Source: Torymus aiolomorphi (lineage: Eukaryota > Arthropoda > Insecta > Hymenoptera > Torymidae). Taken from it: a stretch of 64,000 bases of DNA. Below are positions 21,201 to 32,849 of this stretch, piece after piece. The notes beneath the pieces are model-generated. The model was given only the letters and a program-made list of their open reading frames with translations. It was not told the origin of the DNA and did no database searches. The translations under genes and the position numbers were made by a program. The first letter of the stretch is position 1. Each line of letters opens with the position of its first letter. The DNA lies in contig CM070874.1 in assembly GCA_036365515.1 (NCBI GenBank), forward strand, positions 115,551,235-115,615,234, given 5' to 3'.

Positions 21201-21667
21201 TTCTGAATTTCAATATCAAACACATATATCATTACTATTGAGCATTTATCACTATTATTGAATTTCGGTACTTTTTTTATTCAAATAAATGTCAAATTTA
21301 TCATTATCATTGAAACACATTAAGCTTCATCACCATTATTAAATATAAATCTATATTGTTAAACATATTATATGGTTGTTGTTGAATTTACTACAATTAT
21401 CCATGGTTTAATATTTTCTATGTTAATTATTATGTTAAGAATATATACTGTTAAAAATTAATCTATATTTATTCAGAATTGGAAGTTCTTCTTCAATCCT
21501 TTCACTACATATTTTCACTAATTCATATATGAAAGGGTTAGTGAAACATACAATTGATATTGTATAAAGAACTAAAAGATGGAATTTCAGCAAAACGAAG
21601 AGCCGAACGATAGACAACCTAATCATGGAAAGTCTAGAATTAGACGATCAGAGAAGGTATCAATTAC

Positions 21668-21972
21668 ACAGGCCCACAAAAAAAAAGTGTCTGGTTCTGG
21701 GATGGAGACTATCTTTTTCTTATGTATTTTTTCCCGCTGAATCCGAATTCGTCATTAAAAATAGGGGTTCGGCCGTAAGTTTTTAAGATAACCTCAAAAA
21801 ACTGTCGAAAAGCAGTGTTTCTGTGGTAAGAACTTGAGAAGAACAAAAACATTATTTCCTTCACATCAAAAACACTTTGTTTTTATGTACTTTGGCCTGC
21901 TGAATCCGAATTTACTATGGAAAAAGAGGTTCGACCGACGGGTTTCGGAGATAACCTCAAAAAACTGCTCAA
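21668..21972. repeat. Two imperfect ~110-130 bp repeats
   Basis: gctgaatccgaatt and gataacctcaaaaaactg occur in both 21735-21803 and 21900-21967. The block opens with caggcccacaaaaaaaaagt, which resembles the end of the foldback at 8832. Confidence 0.6.
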
Positions 21973-21990
21973 AAATCTCATGCCCAAGAA

Positions 21991-23907
21991 CTAAATTGGC
22001 TTACGCTTGCGTAAACGTTTGCCATCGAACGACATATGCAAAGGATTTCTACGCCGCTTTCTGTTATTAGATTGTACATCTCTTTTTAGCATCCAGCAAT
22101 AGTCCGCCACCATGTTCACGCTCCATTTCCCTTGCCACCTACGTTCAAATTCATTCATGTCTTGATGAAATCTTTCACCTTGCTCTTCACTGAAGTCGCC
22201 AAGGTTTAGTGGAAATTCATCAATGTGCAAATCGAGAAAGTAGAGTTTCAAATTCATTAAGCAACCTAAACTTTTGAAGTTTTTTATAGTTTCTACGATG
22301 CTCTTATAGTTCTCATCTTTATTATTACCAAGAAATTTGGTTGCAACATCTTTGAAGCTCAACCAGGCTGCCTACTCGATATCTTTCATACTTTTGACAA
22401 ACTCTTCGTCCCTGAACATTTTGCGAATTTGAGGTCCATCAAAGATACTTTCCTTTAATTTAACTAGAGTTACATTCTTAAAGATGCTTTCTAAGTATCT
22501 GAAGCAGCGTCTTTCTTTATAGAGAGCTTTAACAAATTGTTTCATCAGTCCTAATTTGATATGTAGAGGAGGTAAAAGAATTTTGCTAGGATCCACAAGA
22601 GGACGCTTGATGACATTGCTGGAACCTGGAGTGAGTGATGGCCTCGTTGGCCGTACTTTTACATTCTAGTGTTTTGCTCTATTTCGACTGTCAAACATGC
22701 ATAAATAGCATGAGTACTTGGTAAAACCTGATTGTTGAACTAGTATCATGGTCAATATTTTCAGGTCTCCGCAAATTAACCATTCGTGCTCACTATACTT
22801 TATTTTATTTAAAACCTTTTCGATGTTACAGTATTCTTCTTTGAGTTCAGTTGAATGGACCAATGGCAACTGAGCCAGCACGTTCGTATTGTGAAGAAGA
22901 ACTGCCTTTAGGCTTCGCTTGGATGAATCGATGAATAACCTCCATTCTTCTGGCTTGTATAAATTTGGTTGGAACTCATCAATAAGTTCTTGTACATCCG
23001 TACAGTACACTAGATCACATTCGCCAGTAAAGTATTTCCGAAACGCTTCTTCTCGGTTTCGATAAAATGTGACGTTAACGCCCTGTCCTAATACGTTATA
23101 AGACTTCAATTGTGAGGCCATTAATTCAGCTGCATCTTTCACTAATCCTGCATTTCTAAACATGTCATTCAGTTGAGCTTGAGAAATCTTTTTTTGGCTT
23201 TTCTCTCTATCGACGGGAACGTACTCCTCATCACTGTCCGAAGACAGTACTTCTTCACTCTCGTCGGTTTCACTTTCTGCTTTCGTCAATGATTCACTTT
23301 CGTCAGTATCATCTTCTCTGCGGACATTGAGATTTTCTACTTCTTCTTCTGTACCACCATCAACTTGCATACCATCCATTCCTTGTATAAAGCTGACTCG
23401 TGAAGCCTCATCTATCAAACTTTCGACTAAATGCTTCTGTGGACGAACGACACTAGTTACTGTTGCATACAATATTTTTTCGGTGCGCACCTTATTTATC
23501 CCACTTACATTTGGCAAGCAAAAATAACAGTCACTTTTGTGCAATGGTTTTCTCCAAATAGCTGGTTTTACAAATTTTAGTTTACTTTTACCTTCAGTTT
23601 TTTCGAATTTATCTAACATTTTGTAACAATGAGCACATATAATGTGCGGAACCTAGGTCGAATTTTGCTGCGATATTTCTACTCCAAAGCATGCTTTGAA
23701 TAAATCTTTAACTCTTTCAGTAATATGCTTCCTATGTTTTTTCCACACGTATTCCGCACAAATGTAGCAATAACTGTCGGAATCACCTTCACAGTCGTGA
23801 TCAACCTGTTGGTTAGATCCCCAAGGAATGTCAATTTTATTGAAATTAGTTTTTGTACCCATAAATTCATTGAAAAACCCGCACGATAAAACTCCTGTCC
23901 CGATCAC
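21991..23907 (-). pseudogene. Arthropod transposon-associated protein, full-length but with three TAG stops
   Basis: One collinear minus-strand frame of about 640 codons. Near the N-terminus are two CxxC pairs (CYICAEYVW and, 35 residues on, ICAHC), like a ZAD-type zinc fold, then DCYFC. An acidic serine-rich linker follows, then the conserved core: FYRNREEAF, WRLFIDSSKRSLKAVL, ICGDLK, then LPPLHIKLGLMKQFVKAL, IFDGPQIR and EEQGERFHQDM. I recognise this as a family repeated in many arthropod and cnidarian genomes. Its conserved D, D and E positions fit a DDE-type nuclease, but its role is not established. Stops are TAG just before VPH (about 23650), TAG after RNRAKH (22666-22668) and TAG after KDIE (22372). 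The first two stand where relatives have Trp. No frameshift was found. Confidence 0.72.
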
Positions 23908-23911
23908 AGGT

Positions 23912-24050
23912 GAGTCCGCCGTCCCCAGGCCTAAGTACGAGGTCTTTCCGACTTTGACAAGGACAGTGTCAACTCGTCGTCGGACCCAGGCCTAAGTACG
24001 AGGTCTTTTCGACTTTGACGAGGACAGTGTCAACTCATTATCGGACACAC
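23912..24050. repeat. ~67 bp tandem duplication in palindrome spacer
   Basis: cccaggcctaagtacgaggt, then cgactttgac and aggacagtgtcaactc, occurs twice with few changes, in the spacer between the two inverted gene copies. Confidence 0.85.
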
Positions 24051-24502
24051 TACGGCATCATCCTCGCGTTCTAGCGTTGCCCTGCAGGACAGCGCGCCTC
24101 GCTGGCTTCGTTACCACAGATGATTGGAAGCGAATCATTATACACATCCCTTTCGGGCAGTTGTCATCGTTCCAGTGTCTTCCGTGGCAGCAGGATCAGA
24201 GGGTACATATACAGAATTCGGTAAATAAATTTTAAAGTTACTAAATAACGGAAATAATGTACACGAGGTAACCCTACAAATACGTGAAGTGCATGAGATT
24301 CTTTCCATTTGAAGATTCAAGCCCTTATTAGACTGTATTGTTTTTTTTCATTGACTCTTATCGCCAAATTTAACTCAACGTAATATCTATTTGAATATTC
24401 CCAGTTCTCAGCTCTTAGAGATACAACAATCTTCAGATTTGTCTTCAGCCTGCCGTTCTTTCAAGTTATTTTCGTAGTCTGAATTCCAAAGAGTATATTT
24501 CT
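24051..24502. other. Spacer between inverted gene copies, no gene
   Basis: Unique-looking sequence between the 67 bp repeats and the start of the plus-strand copy. A 60-codon minus frame lacks any recognisable motif. Confidence 0.5.
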
Positions 24503-25578
24503 TACAAAATGTTAGATAAATTCGAAAAAACTGAAGGTAAAAGTAAACTAAAATTTGTAAAACCAGCTATTTGGAGAAAACCATTGCACAAAAGTGACTG
24601 TTATTTGTGCTTGCCAAATGTAAGTGGGATAAATAAGGTGCGCACCGAAAAAATATTGTATGCAACAGTAACTAGTGTCGTTCGTCCACAGAAGCATTTA
24701 GTCGAAAGTTTGATAGATGAGGCTTCACGAGTCAGCTTTATACAAGGAATGGATGGTATGCAAGTTGATGGTGGTACAGAAGAAGAAGTAGAAAATCTCA
24801 ATGTCCGCAGAGAAGATGATACTGACGAAAGTGAATCATTGACGAAAGCAGAAAGTGAAACCGACGAGAGTGAAGAAGTACTGTCTTCGGACAGTGATGA
24901 GGAGTACGTTCCCGTCGGTAGAGAGAAAAGCCAAAAAAAGATTTCTCAAGCTCAACTGAATGACATGTTTAGAAATGCAGGATTAGTGAAAGATGCAGCT
25001 GAATTAATGGCCTCACAATTGAAGTCTTATAACGTATTAGGACAGGGCGTAAACGTCACATTTTATCGAAACCGAGAAGAAGCGTTTCGGAAATACTTCA
25101 CTGGCGAATGTGATCTAGTGTACTGTACGGATGTACAAGGACTTATTGATGAGTTCCAACCAAATTTATACAAGCCAGAAGAATGGAGGTTATTCATCGA
25201 TTCATCCAAGCGAAGCCTAAAGGCAGTTTTTCTTCACAATACGAACGTGCTGGCTCAGTTGCCATTGGTCCATTCAACTGAACTCAAAGAAGAATACTGT
25301 AACATCGAAAAGGTTTTAAATAAAATAAAGTATAGTGAGCACAAATGGTTAATTTGCGGAGACCTGAAAATATTGACCATGATACTAGGTCAACAATCAG
25401 GTTTTACCAAGTACCCATGCTATTTATGCATGCTTGACAGTCGAAATAGAGCAAAACACTAGAATGTAAAAGTATGGCTAACGAGGCCATCACTCACTCC
25501 AGGTTCCAGCAATGTCATCAAGCGTCCTCTTGTGGATTCTAGCAAAATTCTTTTATGTCCTCTACATATCAGACAGGC
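24503..25578 (+). pseudogene. Inverted partial copy of the arthropod transposon-associated gene
   Basis: From TTACAAAATG to about 25578 this matches the reverse complement of 23636-22560 with roughly 1 percent difference (my manual estimate). It encodes the same 317-codon middle segment with about eight amino-acid changes, such as DREK to GREK and LVQQ to LGQQ. It shares the TAG after RNRAKH, so that stop predates the duplication. It lacks both the zinc-binding N-terminus and the C-terminal core, and ends abruptly against Helitron sequence. Confidence 0.8.
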
Positions 25579-25579
25579 C

Positions 25580-26470
25580 AAATAGATGCTCGCGGGTTTT
25601 TCATTTGAAAAAAGAACGTCTAATATTGCTTATAACAAAAGAAAAGTATTTTGGTGATGTTTCAGCTCATGTTCATGTGTTTCAACATGAGCTGAAACGA
25701 GGTTTACCTCATGCACACATTTTAATTACTTTGGAAGATGGTTATAAGTTGACAGAAATTCCTGATTTAGAGATAGATCCGGTATTATATAACATTGTAG
25801 TTCAGAATATGATACATGGTCCATGCGATAGTAGATGTATAGTTGAATTAATTGCTCAAAGCATTATCAGAAAGAATTTCGTGAGGAAACGGTAGTGTCA
25901 TCTGATGGGTATTCATATTACAGACGAAGAAATAATGGCAGATGAATAGTGCGTCATAATCAAACAGTAGATAATCGATTTATTGTGCCGTATTGTCCAC
26001 AATTACTGCGTATATTCAATTGCCATATAAACGTAGAAGTGGTTTCCAGTGTAAGATCAGTAAAATATTTATATAAATATGTATACAAAGGACATGATGC
26101 TGCGAATACAACAATTGAGGATGCAAATAATGAGACTATAATAAATCACGACGAAGTACGTAATTATGTAGAAACTAGATACGTTAGTCCAGTTGAAGCA
26201 TGTTATCGTATTCTAAGTGAACCACTGCAGTGTAAAAGTCATAGCATAACACGTTTATCTGTTCATTTACCTAAACAGCAGTCGATTGTAACTGAAGATT
26301 TAAATCATGATGTTGCAGTGGCCGCTGCATTAAATCGAACAAGCACGTTATTAGCTTATTTTGAATTGAATAAAAATGATCATGCAGCTCGGCAATTTAC
26401 GTATAGGCCGAATCCATCTCAAATCAAACAGCCAGAGTATGCCTACCACACCGATCATTTTGGAATCAAA
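25580..26470 (+). pseudogene. Helitron Rep/helicase N-terminal fragment
   Basis: The rolling-circle HUH motif is visible as GLPHAHIL (His codons at 25710 and 25716). It is followed by MIHGPCDSRC, the Tyr motif VKYLYKYVYKGHD (about 26060-26097), RYVSPVEACYRI, VHLPKQQ and LAYFELN. This order is typical of the Rep nuclease part of Helitron proteins. A frameshift near 25850-25860 and a TGA near 25945 break it, and the helicase domain is absent. A 14 bp perfect inverted repeat (tttcagctcatgtt / aacatgagctgaaa) lies in the coding sequence at about 25661-25698. Confidence 0.85.
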
Positions 26471-26579
26471 GTATTGCTCTTCTTCTCGAAAAATGATTCG
26501 ACACGTATTTTTTCATTTTTCGATTGCACTAAAATGATATTCGGTTGGCAATGTAAAAAATTGTTTACAAAATCCTAAC

Positions 26580-27286
26580 TTTCAAATTTTATTTTTCAAG
26601 GTCATTTTCAAACAGCTGCCAATTTACGAGTTTTTTAAGTTTTTGAGTAAACTATACGCGATCTTACTCAGATTAGCGCCTTCTTTCATGTCCTGCATGA
26701 CATTTGCATAAAAATAAAAAAATACGTAAGTTATGCAGTTTTTACTAAAAAATGCACTTTTTGGAAAAATGCATTTTTTTCTAAAACCCCATGTTTTTTT
26801 TTATGAAAATTTAGATGAAGATAGGGGGTGTTAATACCTACCAAATCGTGTGTGTCGGATATTGTATTTTTGCCCATAGAATGAGAAAAAAAAAAATAGA
26901 ATAAAATTTAATTAATTTAATATAAACGGATATTTATATATATATAAAGTAATACACACACACACGCGCGCGCGCGCGCGCACACACTCACACGCGTAGG
27001 CGGTATACAGCATAGGCGGTATACAGAATCATATGTGCGTGCTTGTATGAACTTATTATGTACTTATAAATTTGTACGCTAGATGGTGAACGTTGAGCTT
27101 AACACTTGCCAATAATTGTATGGTTTTAGCTATATATAACTGTAGTATTTTTTAATACAATACACAGTTTTTTGAAATTTATTACATATATCTATTATAT
27201 TAAAACAACCACTATGTCTGAGTATTTTTCAAAAGATAGAATTAAATGTCCCAATTTCTTTGGGAGACATAAGAAAGCCTACTATC
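26580..27286. repeat. Gene-free stretch with TA/CA/CG microsatellite
   Basis: (TA)n, (CA)n, (CG)n and (CA)n follow one another at 26933-26997. The remainder is AT-rich without a supportable gene. Confidence 0.8.
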
Positions 27287-27288
27287 TA

Positions 27289-28684
27289 GGGGAGGGCGGG
27301 GCACGTGTGACACCCTAACTTTGATTAAAAATAACAACTAAACCGTGTATTATTTCAAAATGTACAAAAACGGAATAATTAGATCAGAAAAAAATAAAAT
27401 AAAATAAACTATTAACTTTTTTTTTCATTTTCTTTTAATTATTGATAAAATACAGAAAAGAAATTCTGAAAAAAATGCTCTACGTGCCCCACCGGCGGGT
27501 GGATTGTGGCACCCGACGGGGCACGCATGGCACGATCAAATTTAATATTTTACTAAAGGTATTTTTCAATTCTTTTTCCAATAATTAATTCTTTAATAAT
27601 TATGCCATAATAAAATTTTCAAAAATCAAATAATTAATCAGTCTATTGAAAATTAAAAATTTTATTTTTAGTAAGGAACATAAAAATTTTTATTTTAAAA
27701 TAGATTATTACATTTTAATAAATGATTATATATTATAAATTTCTTCTTATAAAATATGATCACAACATAATACTTTTGTTTGATTAACAAATTATCATTA
27801 TTATTACAATAAGTTTAAATTTAAAGATTTCACATCATTTTCATCTATGTAGCATATTTGAACTACCTGACTATTGAAAAAGGCAGTTTGAGTATCTACA
27901 ATTGATTCTTCAGGTATTACTTCTCTAAAGTAATTTTCATTATTTACGGAAGCTGAATTATTATTAACAATCGATAAATCAAGCTGATTTGTGTTTAAGT
28001 CTTCAAGAGTGGCTTCCATAGTTTGCTTGGTAGATTAGCAGGAGTAGACTTCTTACGTTTACGGGGTTTTTTTTTCTTACCATTGTTTTTTCTACTCTAA
28101 ATATAACTTAATACGCAGTCGAAATAATCGTTATTTACTTATTAATGTAATAATTGAAACTAAAAACTAGTTAAAACTAAATTATTGCACTGCGTAGTTG
28201 TTAACCCATCTTGCTCCGTTTTTGGTTTGTAGGTTACATCACTTCGCTCGGCGGCCGCCGCGGCGCACTGATACGCCCGAGTGTGCCACGCGTGCACCGC
28301 CAGGGTGTAACGTCATGCCCCATTTTAATACCATTTATTTTTTAATTATATTATTTATAAAGATTTTCTGAAAATAACAAAAACAGGGCTTGAAAGATGA
28401 AAGTTGAAACTATCAAATAGGTTTGGTCTCATTTAGAAAGAAAATCATTTTCTCGTTGCTCCAAGCGACTTAAAAATGAAGTCAACCTTGTTTCTAAGCA
28501 CCGATTTTCAATCTTATTAAATTAAATGTTAAACATTATCTATAATCTCAAAAGTATAGAGGAAAATTCTAAAAGCATATCTCATTAGGTTTACGTAAAA
28601 ATTACATTTTTTGCATTCATTAATATTAAAAATATGAGGGTGCCAATCTTACCTACCTGACACGTTATGCCCCCCCCCCCCCCC
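27289..28684. mobile_element. TA-flanked 1.4 kb DNA element, copy R1
   Basis: TA at 27287-27288 and 28685-28686. The left end is ggggagggcggggcacgtgt; the right end, reversed, is a G-run followed by gcataacgtgtcagg, so the termini are imperfectly inverted around GGGCA...CGTGT. A minus-strand frame (27804-28019, with a basic KKKPRKRKKS stretch in another frame just upstream at about 28020-28090) may be the remnant of a transposase C-terminus. TA duplication and G-rich termini fit the Tc1/mariner/pogo supergroup, but no DDE motif is readable. A second copy starts at 62686. Confidence 0.75.
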
Positions 28685-28710
28685 TATCGAATAAAATATG
28701 ATTCAAGCAT

Positions 28711-28956
28711 TTGGATGTTCATCCATTGAAATGTCGCTATCCTAATTTACTTTTGACACCGTCTACAAGTATATCCAACAATTGTTATAAGTTTGCTTTA
28801 AAATTGGTGGATGGCACTGACAATGAATTTGCCGATATCGTAGTCGATGTAGCAACTGAGAATGAAGTTGGCGATATTGAAGTTGGTATAGACGAAGATT
28901 TTTTACCAAGTACTTCAGAACGCATCGAAAAATTTAATAATGAAATGAGTACATAA
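28711..28956 (+). CDS. Short unrecognised ORF, probably a fragment
   Basis: About 80 codons with no ATG at the upstream end (the frame opens from before 28711). It contains KCRYPNLLLTPSTS and an acidic stretch, and ends at a stop at 28954-28956. It sits directly against the right end of element R1 and before a dispersed repeat, so it is probably the tail of an older transposon gene. No family recognised. Confidence 0.3.
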   Translation: MDVHPLKCRYPNLLLTPSTSISNNCYKFALKLVDGTDNEFADIVVDVATENEVGDIEVGIDEDFLPSTSERIEKFNNEMST

Positions 28957-28982
28957 TTTTTAGGCTCTGTGTCATCACTTAA

Positions 28983-29480
28983 AAGAAAAACCGCTGCCAA
29001 TTCATTGGCCCGTAGCTTCCTCAACCGTAATTTGTTGATTCCTTTAATTAATTTTTAATAACAAAATTTATAATTTTTTAAAAAATTTATTGCATAATTA
29101 TAATTAATTCATTTATGAATATTAAAAATCGTTAATTTTTTAATTTATTTATTTATTTATTATTTAATTATATCAAATTTATATAAATTTTGAGCTGATA
29201 AAAGTTATCATTTGAAATAGAAGTAAAATATCTATATTTTATAATAAAACAAATAGCTCACGGTTGTTTTGTTATTAACAAAAACGTGTTTTTTTTTATA
29301 TTTCATAATTCATATTTTTTAAGAAAAAAACAATTTATAGATATCATTGTTCTTTTGTTATTAACAAAAACGTATTTTTTTAAAAAAGTTCATAACTCAC
29401 AAATAAATTATAATAATGCAGAATATAATGCATTCATAATGCATAATTCATAAGTATAATAGATTATAATAGATATACTA
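28983..29480. repeat. ~500 bp dispersed repeat
   Basis: Begins aaaccgctgccaattcattgg and runs through ttcctcaacc and aatttgttgattccttt to 'gcataattcataa', matching 50195-50695 with few differences. Both copies contain the 'gttattaacaaaaacgtgtt' motif also found in the 6-7 kb and 51 kb arrays. Confidence 0.85.
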
Positions 29481-30387
29481 TTTGTTGATTCTGAAATTTT
29501 TTTCTTTATTTGTTCAAGAACTGTAACACCAGCTTTGTGATACTCATCGTTACACACTATTTTAGCTTTTTTAGCATCAGCTGGAGGTAAACTTGATTTA
29601 TGTTTGTAAATTTAGCGTTGACAGTTAGAACAAATTTTTGCTTTTTCTGGTACTAAGGGATATTCGCTTCTTAAAAGTGCTGGAAAGTCGATCAAACCTT
29701 TTATTTTATATGAAAGGTGATTATTTTTATTTAAAGGATTTATGCATTTTAATTTCCAAGTTGAATCCATTTTAGTTGCTACAATAAACGAAAGAAATAA
29801 CGAAGCAAAGAGTTACCGATGATTTAATCATCAAATACACGAAAGACACTATGAAATCCAAGTTTGATTGTATTGACAGAAATTCGAAAAAATTTCGAAG
29901 AGGAATAAGATGAAAAGTCATTGGAATTATATACTTTCGACGTGATGATTCACATACGGATAGAAAATTCCGATATGAAAGCCACCTATCGAAAGAAAAA
30001 TGAATCATGCGGTGCCGCGCGACGTCCTGCGCGCAGGAGAGCCGTTGCGCTACTCTTTCGCGTTCTATTTCTCGAAGAAAACATCCTGAGCAAATTATGA
30101 AAAAAATCATTTCCTATGTAAAAAATGCTCAGGTTTCAATTTAAATGGTCAAAAAAAATATATTAAAAATATACTTATTGAGATATAAGACGTTTTGTAC
30201 TTTTTGAAGGTGAAAATGGAAAATTTCTGAAAAACTTCCTACACCATTGGAAAGCTGAGGAAAAAATACGTCGGAAATGCTTATGTAATAATTTTTTTAG
30301 TTATATTTTAGTATCATAAACATGAGTTAGAAATAGCACGATTTGGCGCTCGCGCGCGGCGCTGGGGCAGTTGACGTGAAACGCCTC
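29478..30387 (-). pseudogene. Truncated relative of the 32.9-35.8 kb transposon
   Basis: On the minus strand, 29773 down to about 29480 encodes a start methionine and then KLKCINPLN, KAKICSNC, YKHKSS and HKAGVTVLEQI. This is collinear with KCVNPLGRN, KVCLTC, NKHKSS and HKAAMAIFENL of the element at 33.5 kb. There is an in-frame TAA after CQR. Upstream, 30108-30387 matches that element's terminal repeat and ends CGCCTC followed by ATAT. Only the first ~95 codons remain; the rest is lost at the junction with the 28983 repeat. Confidence 0.75.
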
Positions 30388-30906
30388 ATATAGGCCGTGT
30401 AAGTGAACCGTTCAAATGCTCTTTACGAAGCGTCCTAATTACAAGGCTTTTCTTGTTTTTGATATCCCCGTTACTTACAATGGGGGACTCAAAGTTTTAC
30501 GCCATATCTGCGTGAAACTAATTAATTTTTTTTTTAAAGATTGATTTTAAAACATAAATACTTAAAAATTAAAATTTAATATTCCTTTCGTGTTATAAAG
30601 TCTTAGGGGAATATTTTGCAGTTTTCCAAAATCAAAAGAAAAATATGCAAAAATAATAAGTAGTTATACTATAGTTATCTAATAATCCATAAAATGGTAT
30701 CCGAAAATACTACTGACGACCAGTCGTTTAAGGCGGTCTTACACCTATAGGCCTTTCTGGCCAAAATTACCTAAAAAAATGATAAAAATTATTATTATAA
30801 TAAAATAATCAAAATATATTGTAAATATAACTTATTTTGAATAAAATGAGCCAAGGCAGAGGTCTTTAAACTCATTTTACCCTCAGTTATAGCATTTTCA
30901 AGAAAA
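30388..30906. other. Gene-free AT-rich stretch
   Basis: No supported gene or repeat boundary beyond a taaggcggtcttacacctat stretch at 30729-30750, whose inverted counterpart 'gtaggtgtaagaccacctta' lies at 35963-35983. Confidence 0.5.
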
Positions 30907-31238
30907 AAAGTTTGTCGTAACTTTTCTCTGAGACCGCATGATGGATTTTAATGGGACAAAGTGCAAATTGTTCCTAATTTATGTAGTTATGGGCGTAAGA
31001 GTTGCAATTTAAAGGTTTTTATGTATAAGTATTTTTTCATGGCAAAAACTGATTTTTTTGCAATAATTTTTTTCATTTTTTAAAATTATTTGGGTTTTTG
31101 CCATGAAAAAAAATACTTATACATGAAAACCTTAAAATTGCAACTCTTACGCCCATAACTACATAAATTAGGAACAATTTGCACTTTGTCCCGTGAAAAT
31201 CCATCATGCGGTCTCAGAGAAAAGTTACGACAAACTTT
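30907..31238. repeat. Foldback, ~140 bp arms
   Basis: aaagtttgtcgtaactttt at the left and its complement ending caaacttt at the right pair, with further matches through gaccgcatgatgga, ttatgggcgtaagagttgc and catggcaaaaac. About 50 bp of AT-rich loop. No ORF of significance. Confidence 0.85.
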
Positions 31239-31456
31239 AAAAAGTGACATTTTGAGAAACAAGCCTGCAAAGAAAAATACCATAAGACTCAAAAAATAAT
31301 CAGCCATTTAATCGCCATTCTTTTCCTTCTTGAAACTCATTTTCCTGTATATCTGTTATTTGTTCTCCCATATAAAATGGTTAAAACAGAAGATCTGATA
31401 CCTTGCATGCATCCGTTCCATTAAAAGTTATTGCTAAGCTAGCAGCATTCGTTCCA

Positions 31457-31991
31457 TTAAGGGGGTTTCACCCAAAACGCCTTTTCTTAGAAATTTCTCT
31501 CAATTTTAACCAGGTGTTGATAATACTATTGTCTATAAGATATTTCTATCTAAAAACTTCCAGCGGTTTAGTTCTCGAGATATTAAATATCAAAGTTGCG
31601 CATTTTAACACAGCGCCTTATGGAACGGCCCGCGCGAAATGAACGTTTTCGTTTGTAACTCGAAAAGTTTTCTTAGCAATTTTTCTAAAAACCGAAATGT
31701 TATTAATGACATCTATTAGAACAAGACCTTCAAATCTGAGAAAGCCCAGCGATCTCGTTCGTGAGATACGTTAATTGAAAGTGCGGAATATCAGGTTAGA
31801 TTTCACGCGCGCGTGAGATGCATGCATAGCGAGGGGAGAGAGAGCGGGAGCGCCGCTGGCGCGCACGCTTGCTGCGCACATACAGACAGGCGTCTCTCGC
31901 AGTCCCGTAGAAAGCAACTCTCAACAGAAAGAGAGGGGGCACGCATGCGAGAGCCTGTAGGGTTCGGGCCTCGTTGGTGAAACCCCCTTAA
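31457..31991. mobile_element. 535 bp MITE with TTAA target site
   Basis: TTAA at 31457-31460 and 31988-31991. Inside are perfect 12 bp inverted ends GGGGGTTTCACC / GGTGAAACCCCC. There is no coding capacity; the interior has GC-rich stretches and a gagagagagcgggagcg run. The TTAA duplication is used by piggyBac and Kolobok; which one cannot be decided from the ends alone. Confidence 0.8.
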
Positions 31992-32849
31992 AAGTTACTG
32001 TTCAATCTGTCCTTCTGTACTTTTGATTCATCCACTGTTGAATCACTTTTTAACACACTGTACTGAGTTAGATTATTATTTATAATACTAAAATAAATGT
32101 AGAATATGCGCCAGGTCTTATGAAATATGAAATCCCAATGATCCAAATAGAAACTTAAGAAGCCATCACTGTCATTGACAAAAGTACATAAGTATATAAA
32201 AGTCGATAAGCCCATTTTTTTAATGATTACTTGATTACACATATTAAATATTAAATATATCTTGAATTTAAGCCTGTATTCTTGTGAGAAGGCTTGTCGC
32301 TTTTATGTGTATAGATACATCTTGACACTTATTGCAATTCATAAATCTTCTGAATTGAATTATATATCCTATAGTGAGTTAGACTTAATATGTCACTTTT
32401 ATCTTTCTTAGAAAAAAGATGTAATTATTTTTATGCGATACAAATTTTTACTGCCTCTTCTTTAAAATACTTAATTCAATCTTGCCAATGCACATGTTTT
32501 TCAGTATTAATTTTCATACAGCATTCCCATCTTGAACTGAAACTACTTTCCAAATTTAAACAACACTCACTGCACGCTTGTATTATAATTACAATTACAC
32601 TTTTCAGATAATTTGCTGTCAAATTTCGTTGACGGAATGGTAACTTTACTAGAACAGAAGTGCAAAATTGTCACAACTCAAAAGACGATTCCACTGGATT
32701 TCAAATTCCAGAATATAATTTATATTATTTTTATAATAAATCCCGTATTTAAATTTAATTATTTTTTTTTATAATTCTTATACTAATAAGTCTTAAATAA
32801 TGTTTTTTGATATTTTAAAACACATACAAGTAAACGTGTCCCTATATAT
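31992..32849. other. Gene-free AT-rich stretch
   Basis: No supported gene. Short frames on both strands lack recognisable motifs. Confidence 0.5.
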
